Source: RGIG9115 sp045649825
GTDB taxonomy: Bacteria > Bacillota > Clostridia > UBA1381
Length of the DNA stretch: 64,000 bases
NCBI GenBank assembly: GCA_045649825.1
Contig: JAZRQO010000022.1
Span: forward strand, 67,740 to 131,739
Direction of reading: 5' to 3'
The position numbers and the translations under genes are program-made. Within the stretch, counting starts at the first letter, position 1. Each line of letters starts with the position of its first letter. Under the pieces are notes generated by a model. It was not told the DNA's origin, searched no databases, and saw only the letters and a list, made by a program, of their open reading frames with translations. Below, in pieces: positions 62,147 through 64,000 of the stretch.

Positions 62147-64000
62147 ATGCAGAAAAAAATTTTATTATCATTACTATTTGTATGCATAAGCATTTGTGTA
62201 TTGGGGATGGTAAATGTATCAGCGACAACAAGTGAGATATATACATACTCGGTTTCGAATGGAGAGGTAACAATTACGGATTGCGACACCTCTGCAAGTG
62301 GAGAAATTACAATTCCTGCCACACTTGGTCGTTATCCTGTGACAAGCATTGGTGAGGATGCATTTAGTTGGTGTAGCAGTATTGAAAGTATCACAATCCC
62401 CGATAGTGTAACAACTATTGGTAATGACGCATTTTTGGGTTGTTTCAGTCTTAAAAAGGTATACATCACAGATTTGGATGCGTGGTGCAATATAGATTTT
62501 GCTGGTTCACCTTCGAATCCTTTGTGTCAGGCCGGGGAACTTTATCTTAATGGCACTATTGTAACCAGCATCACAGTCCCTGATAGTGTAACAAGTATTG
62601 GTGATTATGCGTTTTATAATTGCGATAGTCTTACAAGTATCACAATCCTCGATAGTGTAACTAGCATAGGTTACGGTGCGTTTTATAATTGCGATAGTCT
62701 TACAAGTATCACAATCCCAGATAGTGTAACAATCATAGGTGAAGATGCTTTTAATGGTTGCACTAAATTAACAAGCGTAACTATACCAAGTGGCATAAAA
62801 AGCATAAGTGGAGGTGCTTTTAGGGGTTGCAGCAAATTAACGAGCATAACTATACCAAGCGGCGTAAAATCCATAGGTAACACGGCGTTTTATGGTTGCA
62901 GCGGATTGACGAGTGTGGTTATACCTGATAGTGTATCGTACATAGGTAGCTCTTCGTTTTATGGTTGCAGCGGATTGACGAGTGTGGTTATACCTGATAG
63001 TTTAACACACATAGGTGGCGGTGCGTTTGAGGATTGCAGAAGATTAACAAGTATAACAATACCTGATAGTGTGTCGTACATGGGTGGTTATGCATTTTCT
63101 GGTTGTAGTAGCTTGACAAGCGTAACTATACCAGGTGACGTAACAGAAATACAGCGAGAGACATTTAAAGATTGTAAGAGATTAACCAGTGTAACTATTC
63201 CTGAAGGTGTTACGAGCATAGGTAATGAAGCATTTTACAATTGTTACGGATTAACAAGTGTAACAATATCTGATAGTGTGTCATACATAGGTAGTTCTGC
63301 ATTTTATGGTTGTAGTGGCTTGACTAGTGTGGTTATACCGAATGGAGTAACGAGTATAGGTAGTTCTACGTTTCATGGTTGTAGCGGATTAACAAGTATA
63401 ACAATACCAAGTAATACGATAAGCATAGGTGATAGTGCATTTCTTAACTGCAACAATCTGACAGAAGTACATTATAAAGGAACAGAGTATGCATGGGAAA
63501 GTCTTGACATAGGTATTTATAATTCTTCACTGGTAAATGCAACAATTAATTTTTACTATTACTATGATAACTTTGAAATTTCTATCATAAATGACGAAGT
63601 TGCTATAACAGGGTGTAAAAGAGATATTTCTGGATATATAATCATTCCTGCGACGATTGATGGATATTCTGTATTGTATATAGATGACAATGCATTTTAT
63701 GACTGCGATGGCTTGACTATCGTGACAATACCAAATAGTGTGAATAGTATAGGAAATGGTGCATTTAAAGGTTGCTCTAATTTAAGTAGCATAACACTTC
63801 ATGATAGCGTAACAAGTATTGGTTTAGGTGCATTTGATGGATGTAGTACATTGACTAATATATATTACAATGGTACACAAGAGCAATTCAACAAGATTAG
63901 TGTTTCTACTGAGAATGATTATTTTAAAGATGCAGTGAAAACATTCTTCTTTTACATTACTTTATTTAATGAATCAGGGGTATTAATACAAGAATTCACT
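62147..64000 (+). CDS. BspA-type leucine-rich repeat surface protein (3' end beyond window)
   Basis: The frame opens at ATG 62147, after AGGGGAAA, and stays open for 618 codons to the window edge. A signal peptide (KKILLSLLFVCISICVLGMV, cleavage near VSA) leads into a long run of about 23-residue LRR_5 repeats with the pattern LTSITIPDSVTSIGDYAFYN followed by C. At least fifteen repeats occur before a spacer (about residues 445-495), and more follow. BspA-like proteins mediate adhesion to host or bacterial surfaces. No anchor is visible because the C-terminus is missing. Position behind the invertible segment suggests phase-variable expression. Confidence 0.9.
   Translation, partial: MQKKILLSLLFVCISICVLGMVNVSATTSEIYTYSVSNGEVTITDCDTSASGEITIPATLGRYPVTSIGEDAFSWCSSIESITIPDSVTTIGNDAFLGCFSLKKVYITDLDAWCNIDFAGSPSNPLCQAGELYLNGTIVTSITVPDSVTSIGDYAFYNCDSLTSITILDSVTSIGYGAFYNCDSLTSITIPDSVTIIGEDAFNGCTKLTSVTIPSGIKSISGGAFRGCSKLTSITIPSGVKSIGNTAFYGCSGLTSVVIPDSVSYIGSSSFYGCSGLTSVVIPDSLTHIGGGAFEDCRRLTSITIPDSVSYMGGYAFSGCSSLTSVTIPGDVTEIQRETFKDCKRLTSVTIPEGVTSIGNEAFYNCYGLTSVTISDSVSYIGSSAFYGCSGLTSVVIPNGVTSIGSSTFHGCSGLTSITIPSNTISIGDSAFLNCNNLTEVHYKGTEYAWESLDIGIYNSSLVNATINFYYYYDNFEISIINDEVAITGCKRDISGYIIIPATIDGYSVLYIDDNAFYDCDGLTIVTIPNSVNSIGNGAFKGCSNLSSITLHDSVTSIGLGAFDGCSTLTNIYYNGTQEQFNKISVSTENDYFKDAVKTFFFYITLFNESGVLIQEFT

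Noticed and set aside
62300..63900. Short regular DNA repeats that could suggest a CRISPR array or minisatellite
   Set aside because: They are codons of a leucine-rich repeat protein in one open frame, with varied third positions and no unique spacers.

Overview
The window looks like a chromosomal segment of a low-to-mid GC, anaerobic, Gram-positive Clostridia-type bacterium, probably an uncultured gut Eubacteriales/Oscillospirales lineage. This rests on strong AAGGAGG ribosome binding sites, S-layer homology (SLH) domains, oxygen-sensitive glycyl radical enzymes (GREs), YesN/AraC-type regulators, LplB/LplC-type sugar permeases, a TnpX-like large serine recombinase and a BspA-type leucine-rich repeat protein. 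No rRNA, tRNA or CRISPR array was seen.

Layout. 1-2.5 kb: end of an envelope-polysaccharide locus (O-antigen ligase-like C-terminus, GT4 glycosyltransferase, two DUF4330 proteins). 2.5-4.0 kb: a decayed patch with an IS200-like/IS3-like chimera, a short coding remnant and a frameshifted response regulator. 4.0-9.1 kb: GRE system 1 (DMT transporter + activase on plus, GRE on minus, AraC regulator on plus). 9.2-12.5 kb: operon of FAD oxidoreductase, HpcH/HpaI aldolase and CE7 esterase. 12.7-39.2 kb: very large secreted proteins built from CBM4/9-like modules, Ig-like domains, a SASA esterase, two DUF5060/GH5-like enzymes with internal SLH domains, and two further SLH proteins. 39.3-45.0 kb: sugar ABC importer (lipoprotein and two permeases) and a membrane-bound AraC sensor. 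45.5-54.3 kb: GRE system 2 (activase, GRE, AraC, 3-hydroxyacyl-CoA-type dehydrogenase, GntP permease, GH2 beta-mannosidase). 54.4-61.5 kb: mobile-element material (TnpW-like ORF, large serine recombinase, HipA-like protein, excisionase, DUF960, amidoligase, class II glutamine amidotransferase, small serine recombinase). 61.5-64 kb: a probable invertible promoter, an HD-domain protein and a BspA-like surface protein that runs off the window.

How it works together. Two promoter architectures connect the metabolic part. (i) A 37-bp element ending exactly in the -35 hexamer occurs five times, before the DMT/activase operon, the FAD/aldolase/esterase operon and three CBM/S-layer operons. (ii) Three divergent promoters, at 8.2, 48.5 and 51.9 kb, share a TCGAAACA core at fixed distances from both -35 boxes; two of them align without gaps over 110 bp. 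They drive GRE1/AraC1, GRE2-activase/AraC2 and dehydrogenase-GntP/beta-mannosidase. The simplest reading is one program: cell-surface enzymes bind, deacetylate and cleave a decorated polysaccharide, importers take up the products, and GREs with oxidoreductases and an aldolase process an unusual sugar or hydroxy acid. The substrate is not readable from sequence.

The most notable observations are the two-GRE regulon, the fivefold promoter element, a consensus promoter between perfect inverted repeats next to a serine invertase gene, and an amidoligase/glutaminase cassette in mobile DNA.
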